Assembly (NCBI GenBank): GCA_009668975.1
Contig: SBEG01000003.1
Location: 1 to 64,000 of the forward strand
Reading direction: 5' to 3'
Origin: Deltaproteobacteria bacterium
GTDB lineage: Bacteria > Desulfobacterota > Desulfuromonadia > Geobacterales > Geobacteraceae
DNA: 64,000 nt
Shown here: piece by piece, positions 43,067-51,815 of the stretch
Numbering within the stretch: position 1 is the stretch's first letter
Layout of the letters: the number at the start of each line of letters is the position of its first letter
The notes under the pieces: generated by a model
The model's input: only the letters and a program-made list of their open reading frames with translations
Told to the model about the DNA's origin: nothing
Database searches by the model: none
Translations under genes and position numbers: made by a program

Positions 43067-44271
43067 TCAACCTCCAATGGCTTCGGCCGGATCAACTTTG
43101 AGGGCCGCGCGGATGGCAATAATGCTCGATATAATGCAGATCACGACCACGGCAACGAAGCCCTTGACGGAGTCGAGCGGTTCCAACAGCACATATTTCG
43201 GAAATATCGGTGCCATCACCAGGGTAGCGCTGATCTTGCCCACCACAAAACCGATCACCCCCAGGGCGATGGCCTGTTGCATGATCAGGCCGGCAATGGT
43301 GCGGTTCCTGGTGCCGATCAGTTTGAGCACCGCGATCTCTCGGATCTTGCCGAGGGTCAGGGTGTAGATAATGAACGCGACAATTGCCGCGCTGACAATC
43401 GAAAGAATTACCAGGAACATACCGATCTGCTTTGCCGAGGTGGCGATCAGCTTGCCCACCAGGATCTCTTCCATCTGGCTGCGGGTGTACACCGTCAGTC
43501 GCTTCCAGCGGCGGATGGATGCAGCCACTTCCTCCGCGCCATGGTCGGAGGCAACCTGCACCAGAACCGCGTTTACGTAAGGGTTGGTGCTTTGCGACGC
43601 GAGGACCGCATCGAGCAATCCCGGCACTCCCGGCCGATTGAAGGCCGGATTTGCGGCGGCGCGGCGGCGCTGCTGCAGGATGGCGTCATTGTCTTTGAGA
43701 AATTGGGCTTCCTGGGCATCCTTGAGCGGGATAAACACCATCGGGTCGCCGTTTGAGGAGACCATCCTCCTGGTCAGGCCAACCACCGTGTAGCTGTTGC
43801 GGCGGATCTTGATGCGTTCGCCGAGTTTGAAGCCGGCGGCAACATCGGCCACGCCTCGTAATGGCCGCGGGTGATCTGCCGCCCGGCGACGAGATACGAT
43901 GGCCAGCCGGGTGCCCCCGGTTCGCCGGCCGTGACGCCGGAGATCATCGCCCGCACGTCGCGCTCTCCCTGGCGCACCTGCATGGTGAGATAGGTGACGT
44001 TGGCCGTTCGAGCCACTCCCGGCATGCTGCCGATACCGCGCCAGGTATCGTCGTAGATGCTTGACGGCTCGGCATAGGGGCCAAGGGTGTCCTTTTGCAC
44101 CACCCAGAGGTCGGCGCCACTGTTGTCAAGCAGCACCTTGGCGTCATCTACCATGCCCCGGTAGATACCGGCCATGGACAGGGTAACGCCTATCAGCAAC
44201 CCCAATCCTGCCCCGGTGAAGACAAACTTTCCCCAGGAATGGATGATGTCACGGCCGGCAAGGCTGATCAT
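43067..44271 (-). pseudogene. MacB/FtsX-like ABC permease interrupted by a frameshift
   Basis: The first 140 or so residues (MISLAGRDIIHSWGKFVFTGAGLGLLIGVTL..., N-terminal membrane segment and periplasmic domain) lie in one frame, and the rest (VADVAAGFKLGERIKI... with three membrane segments and the DPAEAIGG end) in another. The switch lies near 43850-43856, where restoring one base in GAGGCGTGGCC would join GRQITRGHYEA to VADVAAGF. Otherwise the gene is full-length and overlaps the adaptor gene by 4 bases. It is either a sequencing error or a recent inactivation of the pump. Confidence 0.7.
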
Positions 44272-45419
44272 CGCCTCACTCCCGGAATCCGGTCAACGAC
44301 CTTGATGCGGCTGCGCGTGCTCAGGGCTTTTGCGCTGTACACCACTACCCGGTCACCAGCCGCAAGCCCGGTGCGCACCTGGACATTCCCCTCCAGATCG
44401 GCTGTGCCCAGCGTGACCGGCGTAAAGTGAAGATCGCCGTTCTTTACCTGCCAGACGCCCGTTTGGCCATTGCTCCGCTGGATGGCTGCATTGGGGATTA
44501 CCGGCGTTTCGGGGAGTGCCGGCAGGGTAACCGTGACTTCAGCAAGCTCGCCCACCGGCGGCAGCGGTTCGAGACGTTGATCGAATACCACCTTGGCCAG
44601 CGTTTCTTCGGTCACTTCGTCAGCCAGCGGCTCTACCCGCAGTATATGTCCGGCCAAAGTTTGACCGGCGCGCGAGCGCAACACGATCTGCACCGGCAGG
44701 CCCGCGGCGAGTCCTTGGCCGCCGAGTTGATCGAACCGCACATTGAGCCAGAGGTTCTTTGGGTCGATCAGCTCCACCACCGCTTGACCGGCAACAACCG
44801 TGGTGCCGGGGTCTGCATCGCGCACGGCAACCAGGCCATCGGCAGTGGCGACCAGGCGCAGGTTGTTGCGTTGCGCGAGCAAAGCGGCCCGTTCGCTACG
44901 GGTCCGAGCCAGTTCCTCACGCGCCGCATCGAGACCTGCATCAGCAACCTGCAGTTCATGTTTTTTGGTGGTGACAATTTCCTCACTGGTCGAGCGTACT
45001 GCAAGCAATTGCTCAAAACGCCGGGCCTGGGTTTGCGCATAGGCCTGTCGCGACCGGGCATCCCGCAGCTGTGCTTCGGCGCGCTTGACCGCAGCCTCCT
45101 GGGAATGGATCCGCTCGTCGAGATCAACCGGGTCCATTTCTCCGAGCAGTTGTCCGGCCTGTACCTGATCGCCCACCTGCACATCCAGCCTGGTCAACCG
45201 TCCGGCAAAGGTCGGACCGATTTTATAGGTATAGCGCGACGCGACCGTCCCGATCCCGAACAAACCCGGCGCAATGGAGAGTTCCTCCACGTTGCTGACC
45301 GTCACTGTAACCGGTGCCAGCGGACCTGAGCGCAGGGCGACATAAACAAAGAGCGCCAGCAGCGGCAGAAGCACGGCCATAATCGCCAGGGTGCGAGTCT
45401 GAAAGTGCAGCCGTTTCAT
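44268..45419 (-). CDS. Periplasmic adaptor (HlyD/MacA family) of an efflux pump
   Basis: 383 aa with one N-terminal membrane anchor (TLAIMAVLLPLLALFVYVAL). The biotinyl-lipoyl-like halves flank a coiled coil: RLTRLDVQVGDQVQAGQLLGEMDPVDL, a long helical hairpin rich in Glu/Arg/Ala, ATADGLVAVRDADPGTTV, and VIPNAAIQ near the C-terminus. It connects the permease to the outer-membrane channel. It overlaps both neighbours by 4 bases. Confidence 0.9.
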   Translation of the reverse strand: MKRLHFQTRTLAIMAVLLPLLALFVYVALRSGPLAPVTVTVSNVEELSIAPGLFGIGTVASRYTYKIGPTFAGRLTRLDVQVGDQVQAGQLLGEMDPVDLDERIHSQEAAVKRAEAQLRDARSRQAYAQTQARRFEQLLAVRSTSEEIVTTKKHELQVADAGLDAAREELARTRSERAALLAQRNNLRLVATADGLVAVRDADPGTTVVAGQAVVELIDPKNLWLNVRFDQLGGQGLAAGLPVQIVLRSRAGQTLAGHILRVEPLADEVTEETLAKVVFDQRLEPLPPVGELAEVTVTLPALPETPVIPNAAIQRSNGQTGVWQVKNGDLHFTPVTLGTADLEGNVQVRTGLAAGDRVVVYSAKALSTRSRIKVVDRIPGVRR

Positions 45420-46024
45420 TGTGGCCTCCCAATACCGCGCCGAAAGATGGCAAAGGCTCCTGGCGCAATAAGTCGGATGCGCCCCACATCGCCGGCCAAC
45501 AGCGACTGCATGACCAGACCCTGGACCGTGCCGATAAAGAGAATGGCACCCGCCTCGGATTCGAGCGAGGTGTCCACTTCACCGCATTCCTTGCCTGCTT
45601 CGAGCAGTTGCTGCACCCGTTCGGCATAGCGGCGAATAAGGGATTGCGCCATGCGCTTGGGAGCGGTTGATTCCCCTCGCTGCAACTCTCCAAACAGTAT
45701 TCTTGGCACGCCCGGGTGTTCCACAACAAAATCTATATGTGCCATGAATATCGCCTCGAGTGCAGCCAGCGGCGAAAGTCCCTCTTGCATCACCTTCTCC
45801 TGCTTGGAAAGCAGCTTTTCCGCCACCCACTCCATAACTGCCTCGAGGATGGCCTCTTTACTGGAAAAGTGGCGAAAGATCGCGCCCTGGGTCAACCCCA
45901 TGCGTTTGGCAATGGACGCGGTGGTGATCTCGCTGGGATTCTGCTCAGCGGCCAGCGCGATAACCGTTTCAACGGTCAGCGCCCGGCGTTCCGGCGCCGG
46001 AAGATGTTTCAGAGGTGAGTTCAT
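45416..46024 (-). CDS. TetR/AcrR-family regulator of the efflux operon
   Basis: 202 aa. The N-terminal helix-turn-helix is ITTASIAKRMGLTQGAIFRHFSSKEAIL; the remainder is the variable helical ligand domain (TetR_C_33-like: SLESEAGAILFIGTVQGLVMQSLL). The gene is first in the operon and is followed by the adaptor with a 4-base overlap. A 20-bp inverted repeat lies 17 bases upstream of its start and overlaps the -10 element, so autorepression relieved by the pump's substrate is the simplest model. Confidence 0.9.
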   Translation of the reverse strand: MNSPLKHLPAPERRALTVETVIALAAEQNPSEITTASIAKRMGLTQGAIFRHFSSKEAILEAVMEWVAEKLLSKQEKVMQEGLSPLAALEAIFMAHIDFVVEHPGVPRILFGELQRGESTAPKRMAQSLIRRYAERVQQLLEAGKECGEVDTSLESEAGAILFIGTVQGLVMQSLLAGDVGRIRLIAPGAFAIFRRGIGRPQ

Positions 46025-46040
46025 GATCGGTGTCCTTAAA

Positions 46041-46060
46041 GATAGTAATTGATTACTATC
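46041..46060. promoter_or_regulatory. TetR operator palindrome
   Basis: GATAGTAAT-TG-ATTACTATC, two perfect 9-bp arms. It overlaps the -10 hexamer and lies just before the regulator's start codon. Confidence 0.75.
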
Positions 46061-46085
46061 TTATCCGCTCCGGAGGTATTGTCAA
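46058..46085 (-). promoter_or_regulatory. Promoter of the efflux operon
   Basis: TTGACA (46080-46085) and TAAGAT (46058-46063) with a 16-base spacer on the minus strand. The operator begins inside the -10. Nothing further was recognised between here and the next gene at 46382. Confidence 0.7.
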
Positions 46086-46381
46086 GGGATTTAATTGGGG
46101 TTGCCAGAGGGTCCTGTAAATGCGGAGTTTATTCAAACTTCCGGTTTTCCCGTTTTGCTCTTTCGCTTAGGTTGCGTCGCGTAAGCCGCGGGAATGGCAA
46201 AAACTTGTTATTCAAGTTTTTATAAGTCAATCGTCGTTATTTCAGGCAAATCAAGAAAGAGCCGTGGCCTGGAACTCACTATTCAAATTAGCGGAGATTT
46301 GCTGCCTGAAAAAATGCTTGCGCTTTAGTAGGGAGGGCGATACCGTCAAAAAATCACACCACCTGACAGGAGTACCATTTG

Positions 46382-47593
46382 ATGCAGCAGGATAATAGAA
46401 TAGTTGGGCCGGAAACAGTTCAAATGCTGGAGTTAGGTCATCCCTGGGTGATTGCCGACAGTTACACGAAACGCTGGCCGTCCGGTCAGTCGGGCCAGGT
46501 GGTTTCGTTAACGGACAGTGCCGGGCGTTTTCTGGCCACGGCACTGCTCGATCCGGCCGACCGCATTGTGGCACGGGTGCTGTCGCGCAAGCGTATCAGG
46601 TTGGATAAGTCCTGGCTGACAAGGCAGCTGGAAACGGCCATCGGGCTGCGAAGTTGTCATGCCGGTCTTGCGGAGACAAACGCCTATCGTTTAGTGAATG
46701 GCGAAGGGGACGGTCTGCCTGGGCTGACCGTCGACCGTTACGGCGATTTTCTCATGGTGCAGCTGTACTGCGCCGGCTGGCGTCCCCATCTTTCGCTGGT
46801 GACCCGGGCGTTGCAGGAACTGCTTTCGCCAACCGGCATCTACGAAAAGAGCCGCCCGCAGAAAACCAGGGAACTGGAGGCGGCCAGCGACAGCAAGCGC
46901 TACGGCAAGCTGTTGAGCGGTAAACAGGCACCGCAGCAACTGGAGGTGAGCGAAAACGGTCTGACTTTCCTGGTCAGCCTGGAGCAGGGACTGAATACCG
47001 GGCTGTTTCTCGACCAGCGCCGCAACCGCCGCGATCTGATGGCGCGCGTGGCAGGGAGACGGCTGCTGAACCTCTTTGCCTATACCGGCGCTTTTTCCGT
47101 GGCTGCCGCCGCTGCCGGGGCGAGCCAGGTGACCAATGTGGATGTCTCGGCCGGCTATACCGAATGGGCCAAAGCCAATTTTGGCTGCAATCGCCTCAAT
47201 CCCCGGAGTTATGAGTTCCTGGTGGGTGATTGTCTGGCCGTGTTGGGAGATCTGGCGGCACGGAAGAAAGAATACGATATCATCCTGATGGATCCGCCGT
47301 CTTTTTCCACCACCGGCAAGAGCCGCTTCACCACCCGCGGCGGGACCTCGGACCTGGTTGCCGCGGCGCTGCCGATACTGAACGACGGCGGTTTGCTGAT
47401 CAGCTCATCCAACCATCAGAAACTGGATGTTGCCGACTACCTCAAAGAGCTGCGGCGCGGGGCACTCAAAGCGGGCAGTGACCTGCGGGTGATCAGCCTG
47501 GCCGGTCAGCCGGAGGATTTTCCCTATCCGGTCACCTTTCCGGAGGGGCGTTATCTGAAGTACGCCATCAGTGTCAAGGTCGGGAAGCAGTAG
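46382..47593 (+). CDS. rRNA (cytosine-C5) methyltransferase of the RlmI/RlmK family
   Basis: 403 aa. A PUA-like N-terminal domain (residues 1-75) is followed by the linker YRLVNGEGDGLPGLTVDRYGDFLMVQL and a Rossmann methyltransferase: NLFAYTGAFSVAAAAAGA (SAM loop), NVDVSAGYTEWAKAN, DIILMDPPSFST (motif IV) and SSSNHQ. RlmI-type enzymes methylate 23S rRNA. The ATG has AGGAG nine bases upstream; an earlier TTG is possible. Confidence 0.85.
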   Translation: MQQDNRIVGPETVQMLELGHPWVIADSYTKRWPSGQSGQVVSLTDSAGRFLATALLDPADRIVARVLSRKRIRLDKSWLTRQLETAIGLRSCHAGLAETNAYRLVNGEGDGLPGLTVDRYGDFLMVQLYCAGWRPHLSLVTRALQELLSPTGIYEKSRPQKTRELEAASDSKRYGKLLSGKQAPQQLEVSENGLTFLVSLEQGLNTGLFLDQRRNRRDLMARVAGRRLLNLFAYTGAFSVAAAAAGASQVTNVDVSAGYTEWAKANFGCNRLNPRSYEFLVGDCLAVLGDLAARKKEYDIILMDPPSFSTTGKSRFTTRGGTSDLVAAALPILNDGGLLISSSNHQKLDVADYLKELRRGALKAGSDLRVISLAGQPEDFPYPVTFPEGRYLKYAISVKVGKQ

Positions 47594-47595
47594 AC

Positions 47596-47957
47596 GTATG
47601 CGGCTGGGCCACGCGCCGGGTGTTGACAGGTATCGCGGCGTTCCTGGTCTTTCACCTGCACCTGATTTGTGACATCCTCGGTTCACGTGGTCCTGACGAG
47701 GCCTGGTCCGTGCCGTATCTGCGGCCTTTTTCCTCTGCCGGGGATATCGTCTGGGCACACCAGTGGGCTTTGAATTCCTGGCAGAACTTTGCCATAACGT
47801 TCCTGGCGCTCATCTTTATTTTTTTCAGAGCTGGAGAAAGGGGCTTTCCCCGCTTGAGATTGTTTCCCGGTATATGAACGACTTGTTCGTCAGGACTGTG
47901 CGGAAGCGTTTCGGTATTCAGCCGGCTCTTAAAGGAAACTTCACTTCGGAAAGGTGA
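47596..47957 (+). pseudogene. Remnant of a membrane-bound metal-dependent hydrolase (YdjM/LexA-regulated type)
   Basis: One frame reads RRVLTGIAAFLVFHLHLICDILGSRGPDEAW...ALNSWQNFAITFLALIFIFFRAGE; after that the match resumes in another frame with SPLEIVSRYMNDLFVRTVRKRFG. Both pieces fit the C-terminal half of Geobacter-type membrane hydrolases. The N-terminal half is missing, and a frameshift lies near 47835-47850. It is directly downstream of the rRNA methyltransferase gene. Confidence 0.55.
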
Positions 47958-47973
47958 CCTGATCGGAGCGAAC

Positions 47974-48027
47974 AGAAAAGGGGCCTGACAGCGGGAAGCA
48001 TTTCTACCTTCCGTTATCAGGCCCCTT
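47974..48027 (-). terminator. Intrinsic terminator of the rhodanese operon
   Basis: AAGGGGCCTGA and TCAGGCCCCTT form an 11-bp stem with a long loop, followed on the minus strand by TTTTCTG. It lies downstream of the rhodanese stop. Confidence 0.75.
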
Positions 48028-48063
48028 GTGTGGTATCAGGCATGTTGCATGAGGATTTGGACT

Positions 48064-48576
48064 CTACTTGACTTCGCCTACCGGGTAATCAGATTCTTTC
48101 CATGCCTTGATGCCGCCGGGCAGGCGATAGACGTTTTTATAGCCGAGCTTGACCGCCCACATCGCGGCGTTGTGGCTGCGGGTGCATTTGGTGAATCCGC
48201 AATAGAAAACGATCAGTCTGTTTTTATTCATACCGAGGAGTTTTACCAGATTGGCTCTCGTCTTGTCGTCCAGGGAGGTCATTTCCGGGATGGGAAATTC
48301 CATTTGTTTTGCTCCCGGGATGTGATTTTTTTTGAAGCTGTCTTCATAGGGCATGGTATCGACGAGGAGCAGGTCTTTTTTCTCATCCAGCCATTTCTTC
48401 ACATCCGGAGTGGAAACGACTTTATAGTTTCCTCGTGCAACTTCCGCTGAGAAGACTATGGCGTCTTTCTCGTTTTCAAGTTCCTTGGCTCCCCAGGCAA
48501 AAACGTTAGTAGCCAGGAGTGTCAATGAAATAAAGGTCAGTGTAGCGGGGATGATTGTTTTCATTTTTTCAGCCAT
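48064..48576 (-). CDS. Exported rhodanese-like protein
   Basis: 170 aa with a signal peptide ending VFA-WG. The rhodanese domain shows LLLVDTMPYEDSFKKNHIPGAKQMEFP and the active-site loop FYCGFTKCTRSHNAA, with Cys in YCGF, then NVYRLPGGIKAWKES. It has AGGAGG eight bases before the ATG. It follows a MauE/DoxX-like membrane protein by 12 bases, so the pair may form a periplasmic sulfur-transfer or thiol-redox unit. It is distinct from the Sec-rhodanese at 33026, which has the shorter Cys-Ala-Sec loop. Confidence 0.8.
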   Translation of the reverse strand: MAEKMKTIIPATLTFISLTLLATNVFAWGAKELENEKDAIVFSAEVARGNYKVVSTPDVKKWLDEKKDLLLVDTMPYEDSFKKNHIPGAKQMEFPIPEMTSLDDKTRANLVKLLGMNKNRLIVFYCGFTKCTRSHNAAMWAVKLGYKNVYRLPGGIKAWKESDYPVGEVK

Positions 48577-48588
48577 AGATACTTCCTC

Positions 48589-49071
48589 CTAGATGATAGT
48601 AGTGAATTTCAGTCGTGGTGCGGAGCCTTGTTCTCGCCGGGTCCTGAGGAACCGGTAGTAATAGAGGAAGCAACAGACGGCAATCATGACGAAATCGCGA
48701 TAAAGGGCTTGCCGGAGACTGTTCTGCCCCTTGAGTTCCTCTGTGGAAAAACAGCCGCAATCGATGTCGAGATCCTGCAGGATAGCGTACCAGAGAATGG
48801 TGCAGAACATGAGCAGCATGGCAAAAATCGCAGAAAGGGCTCCGGGAATTTCGAACAGAAGGCCGATACCGGCCACGAGTTCCAGTGACGGCAGGCCAAT
48901 GGCTACCGCTGCCAGCATCTGCTCGGGAACAAGGTCGTATAATGAGATCATCCGGGCGAATCCCTTGACGTCCAGCAGCTTGATGGCGCCCGAATAGATG
49001 AAGATGCCGCCGAGAGCGATTCTAAGAAGATGATAGGACCATTTGGAATAAGTGTTCAGGCCGGATTGCAC
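48589..49071 (-). CDS. MauE/DoxX-family redox membrane protein
   Basis: 160 aa with four hydrophobic helices. The segment DLDIDCGCFSTEELKGQNS, with a CxC between helices 3 and 4, is characteristic of the MauE/DoxX-associated group that delivers electrons or disulfides across the membrane. GGIFIYSGAIKLLD begins the family domain. The gene is directly upstream of the rhodanese gene, which supports a joint thiol or sulfur function. Confidence 0.8.
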   Translation of the reverse strand: MQSGLNTYSKWSYHLLRIALGGIFIYSGAIKLLDVKGFARMISLYDLVPEQMLAAVAIGLPSLELVAGIGLLFEIPGALSAIFAMLLMFCTILWYAILQDLDIDCGCFSTEELKGQNSLRQALYRDFVMIAVCCFLYYYRFLRTRREQGSAPRLKFTTII

Positions 49072-49237
49072 GTTCGCCTCGATCAGGTGCTGCTGTGTAA
49101 TGTTTCTTATCGACGGACGATAGTAATGGAATCATTCCACAAGTCAAATTGATAATATCAAACCATATTCGCACTGCTATCGGTTTTGTCGATATCAGCG
49201 GGGTCATGCAGTAGTGTATGGGAGGGGCGGATTTCCT

Positions 49238-50386
49238 TCAGGAAACGATCGTGTTGCAGGCAGCTGCCATCCTGTCCAGGGCTTCGGTGAGTATGGCTCG
49301 CGGACAGCCGAAATTGAGCCGGACAAAACCGGAGTCGCCAAAATCGCTGCCCCGGGATAATCCGACTCCAGCTTTTTCGAAAAACAAGGGTGGATCGTGA
49401 AGGCCGCTTTTTCGCGTATCGATCCAGGCCAGGTAGGTTGCTTCCAGGTGGTGCATTGACAGGCCTTCGATGCTGTTGATGGCCTGATGGACCAGGTCGC
49501 GATTCCCGCGCAGGTACTCGAGAAGCTCCCGGTGCCAGGCCCCGCAATCGCGGTAGGCGGCGAGCGCGGCGGCATAACCGAGGACATTCACCGACGGCAC
49601 GATGCCGGACATGGCTGAGCAGAATCGCCCGCGAAGTCCCGGGTCGGGGATCACGGCTAAGGAGCAGCCGAGGCCGGGGATATTGAAGGTCTTGCTCGGG
49701 GCCAGGAGGGTGATGGTGTGGGCCGCGATCTCCGAGGAGAGGCTGGCGAGCGGGGTGTGTTTTTTGTCACTGTCCAGAATCAGACCGGAGTGGATCTCGT
49801 CGGAGCAGATGAAGAGCCGGTGACGCAGGCAGATCTCCGCGACCGTGCTGAGCTCCTCCCGGCTGAAGGCGCGTCCCACCGGATTATGGGGATTGCAGAA
49901 AAGGAAGAGCCGGGTCCTGCCGGTGATTGCCCGCTCCATGCCGTTAAAGTCGAAAACCCAGCGGTCTCCGTCATCCACGAGGTGCGTGGTAACCAGGTTG
50001 CGGAGAGAATTGCGCGGTGCGCTGAGGAAGGGCGGGTAGACCGGCACGGCGCTGAGAACCTCGTCTCCGTCTTCTCCGACAGCCCGGCAGGCCAGATTGA
50101 GGCCGGTTACCAGTCCCGGAAGCCAGACAATCCATTCTTCCTCGATGCTCCAGCCGTATTCGTCCCGCAGATGTGTGATTACCGCGACGGAAAGTCCTTC
50201 CGGCGGCCTGGTGTAACCGAAAATTCCATGCTCGACCCTTTCCCGCAGGGCATCGATAATCGGCTGGGGTGAACGAAAGTCCATATCGGCCACCCAGAGA
50301 GGCAGGATGTCCCTTCCCTGATACCGATCCCATTTTTCACTGGAGGTGCCCCTCCGCTCGATGATTTGATCAAAATCGCTAACGAT
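49238..50386 (-). CDS. PatB/MalY-type cystathionine beta-lyase (PLP aminotransferase fold)
   Basis: About 382 aa. The PLP Lys is in APSKTFNIPGLGCS, with FCNPHNPVGRAFSREEL and SDEIHSGL upstream. The conserved N-terminus (DFDQIIERRGTSSEKWDRYQ, ILPLWVADMDF) runs in frame 31 codons upstream of the first GTG; no ATG, GTG or TTG occurs before a TGA at about 50452-50454. AAGGGG lies seven bases before ATC (50384-50386), which is where ATG should be, so a non-AUG start (ATC) is assumed. The enzyme splits C-S bonds of cystathionine or cysteine conjugates. A leader ORF and attenuator precede it. Confidence 0.75.
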   Translation of the reverse strand: MVSDFDQIIERRGTSSEKWDRYQGRDILPLWVADMDFRSPQPIIDALRERVEHGIFGYTRPPEGLSVAVITHLRDEYGWSIEEEWIVWLPGLVTGLNLACRAVGEDGDEVLSAVPVYPPFLSAPRNSLRNLVTTHLVDDGDRWVFDFNGMERAITGRTRLFLFCNPHNPVGRAFSREELSTVAEICLRHRLFICSDEIHSGLILDSDKKHTPLASLSSEIAAHTITLLAPSKTFNIPGLGCSLAVIPDPGLRGRFCSAMSGIVPSVNVLGYAAALAAYRDCGAWHRELLEYLRGNRDLVHQAINSIEGLSMHHLEATYLAWIDTRKSGLHDPPLFFEKAGVGLSRGSDFGDSGFVRLNFGCPRAILTEALDRMAAACNTIVS

Positions 50387-50420
50387 GGTTTTTCCCCTTA
50401 TCCTTGTGGTCGCATATACA

Positions 50421-50450
50421 AAAGGCCAGAAGCACCCGCTTCCAGCCTTT
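50421..50450 (-). terminator. Attenuator hairpin upstream of the C-S lyase gene
   Basis: A 13-bp stem (AAAGGCTGGAAGC / GCTTCTGGCCTTT, with two G-T wobbles) around a GGGT loop, then TGTATAT. It lies between the Cys-rich leader ORF and the lyase start, the layout of transcription attenuation. The U-tract is short, so termination may be partial. Confidence 0.6.
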
Positions 50451-50502
50451 CGTCATTTCTATTGAACTGTTCCCCGATCTGGGGAAAATTCAGGAAGGAT
50501 TT

Positions 50503-50559
50503 TCATCCCGCCCGACATCTGCACTTCTTATAGGATGTGAGACAACGGTCGTGAATCAT
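50503..50559 (-). CDS. Cys-rich leader peptide, 18 aa
   Basis: An 18-codon ORF, MIHDRCLTSYKKCRCRAG, with an AGGAGG ribosome site just upstream (spacing 2, which is short). Three of 18 residues are Cys, two of them in a CRC pair near the end. It precedes the attenuator and the C-S lyase gene, so stalling at Cys codons under cysteine shortage could control read-through. No homologous leader is known to me. Confidence 0.5.
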   Translation of the reverse strand: MIHDRCLTSYKKCRCRAG

Positions 50560-50700
50560 CGCCTCCTTTCTTGATTTTAAGCGTATCATGCCGAATGCGG
50601 GCTGGCAAGGGCTGCCGGGAAAAATTTTCTGAGAATTTTTTCGAGTAGCTGAGAAATACGGAAGAGGATCTCGAAGAGCGCTGGAAGTGCTGTCGCGGGG

Positions 50701-51561
50701 CTACCCGGCGATGGTGAATTTCGTTCCCTTTCTGACGATAAACCCATCCTTTTTCAATCCCTGCAGGATTTTATCCAGTCGTTGCGGGTCTTCCTGGATT
50801 GCCTGAAAAATTGCTTCTTTCCCGGAAAGCGGTTTTTGCAGAAGGAGCTTCAGGATCACTCCCCGTAGCTGGCGGTCTGAGCCCTCGAAGCGGCTCTGGC
50901 GGGTATGGTGCGCGCTTTTTCTCGAGGGGTTATCATGAGTCTGTTTCAGCATGACACCGTAATCCATCAAGGCATAGTACCATTCCCTGGGGTTGTCCCG
51001 GTCGAGTGTCGCATGGACCAGCGGCATGATCTCGCTGTCTTTCACGTCCTGCCGGTCAGCAAAAAAACAGTGGATAAAGACTGTCCGGATATTGGTTTCG
51101 ATGATCGGCACCGGTTGGTGAAAAGCGAAGGCGGCGATTGCTCCTGCGGTATAAGGCCCGATGCCGGGCAGGCCGCGTAACTGATCCGCGGAGTTGGGCA
51201 GGACGCCGCTGAAGTCCTGGACGACAATTTTTGCCGTTTCCTGCAGGGCAATGGCCCTGCGGTTGTAGCCGAGGCCCTGCCACACGTGCAGAACTTCTCG
51301 CAGGGGCGCCTGGGCGAGTGAGGCCAGGTCGGGAAAGGCGGCCAGGAATTCCTGGTATTTTCCCATGGCCCGCTCAACTCTGGTCTGCTGGAGCATGATC
51401 TCGGATACCAGGATTTGGTAGGGATCTTCGGTTTCGCGCCAGGGCAGGGGACGGGGATGGGCGTGGTAGTATGCGTAGATCTCGTTCTGAAATCGTTGAA
51501 TGGCCACCTGGTTCAATTCGGTGGTGCCGGTTGTTTGAGAATTTGTCGCTGGTTTTTTCAT
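50701..51561 (-). CDS. MutY-like A/G-specific adenine glycosylase without Fe-S cluster
   Basis: 286 aa. The HhH-GPD domain is clear: PYQILVSEIMLQQTRVERA contains the catalytic Glu, and LPGIGPYTAGAIAAFA is the helix-hairpin-helix. The segment equivalent to MutY PILDGNV reads PIIETNI, so the usual catalytic Asp is replaced by Glu. The four-Cys cluster loop is absent: the region reads NPSRKSAHHTRQSRFEGS. The C-terminal domain is a short winged helix rather than the Nudix-like module. It may remove adenine opposite 8-oxoG or have a changed specificity. Confidence 0.75.
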   Translation of the reverse strand: MKKPATNSQTTGTTELNQVAIQRFQNEIYAYYHAHPRPLPWRETEDPYQILVSEIMLQQTRVERAMGKYQEFLAAFPDLASLAQAPLREVLHVWQGLGYNRRAIALQETAKIVVQDFSGVLPNSADQLRGLPGIGPYTAGAIAAFAFHQPVPIIETNIRTVFIHCFFADRQDVKDSEIMPLVHATLDRDNPREWYYALMDYGVMLKQTHDNPSRKSAHHTRQSRFEGSDRQLRGVILKLLLQKPLSGKEAIFQAIQEDPQRLDKILQGLKKDGFIVRKGTKFTIAG

Positions 51562-51815
51562 GTGTGCCTGGATGTTGCCCAGTTGGTTCCTGAAGGAAAC
51601 GGGAAGTTGTCATTGTGGCAGGTTACGTTACCATGTATAGCAGGAATTGCGCTCGGTAGACAAGTTCAACCGTTGCATGTTCTTTTTTGCCTTTAAACAG
51701 ACATCATTGTAGGGTACGTTAGCAAAGCGTAACGCACGGTGTTTCGGTGGGCTGCGGCTGAAGTCAGCCTAACCACTGTCGTGGCTTTACGAATGGAAAC
51801 TGGAGAGGTGTCTAG

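Noticed and set aside
50387..50560. SAM, SAH or T-box riboswitch in front of the C-S lyase
   Set aside because: None of the conserved cores (S-box K-turn, T-box AGGGTGGTACCGCG-like antiterminator, SAH core) can be read; the leader ORF plus hairpin fits better.
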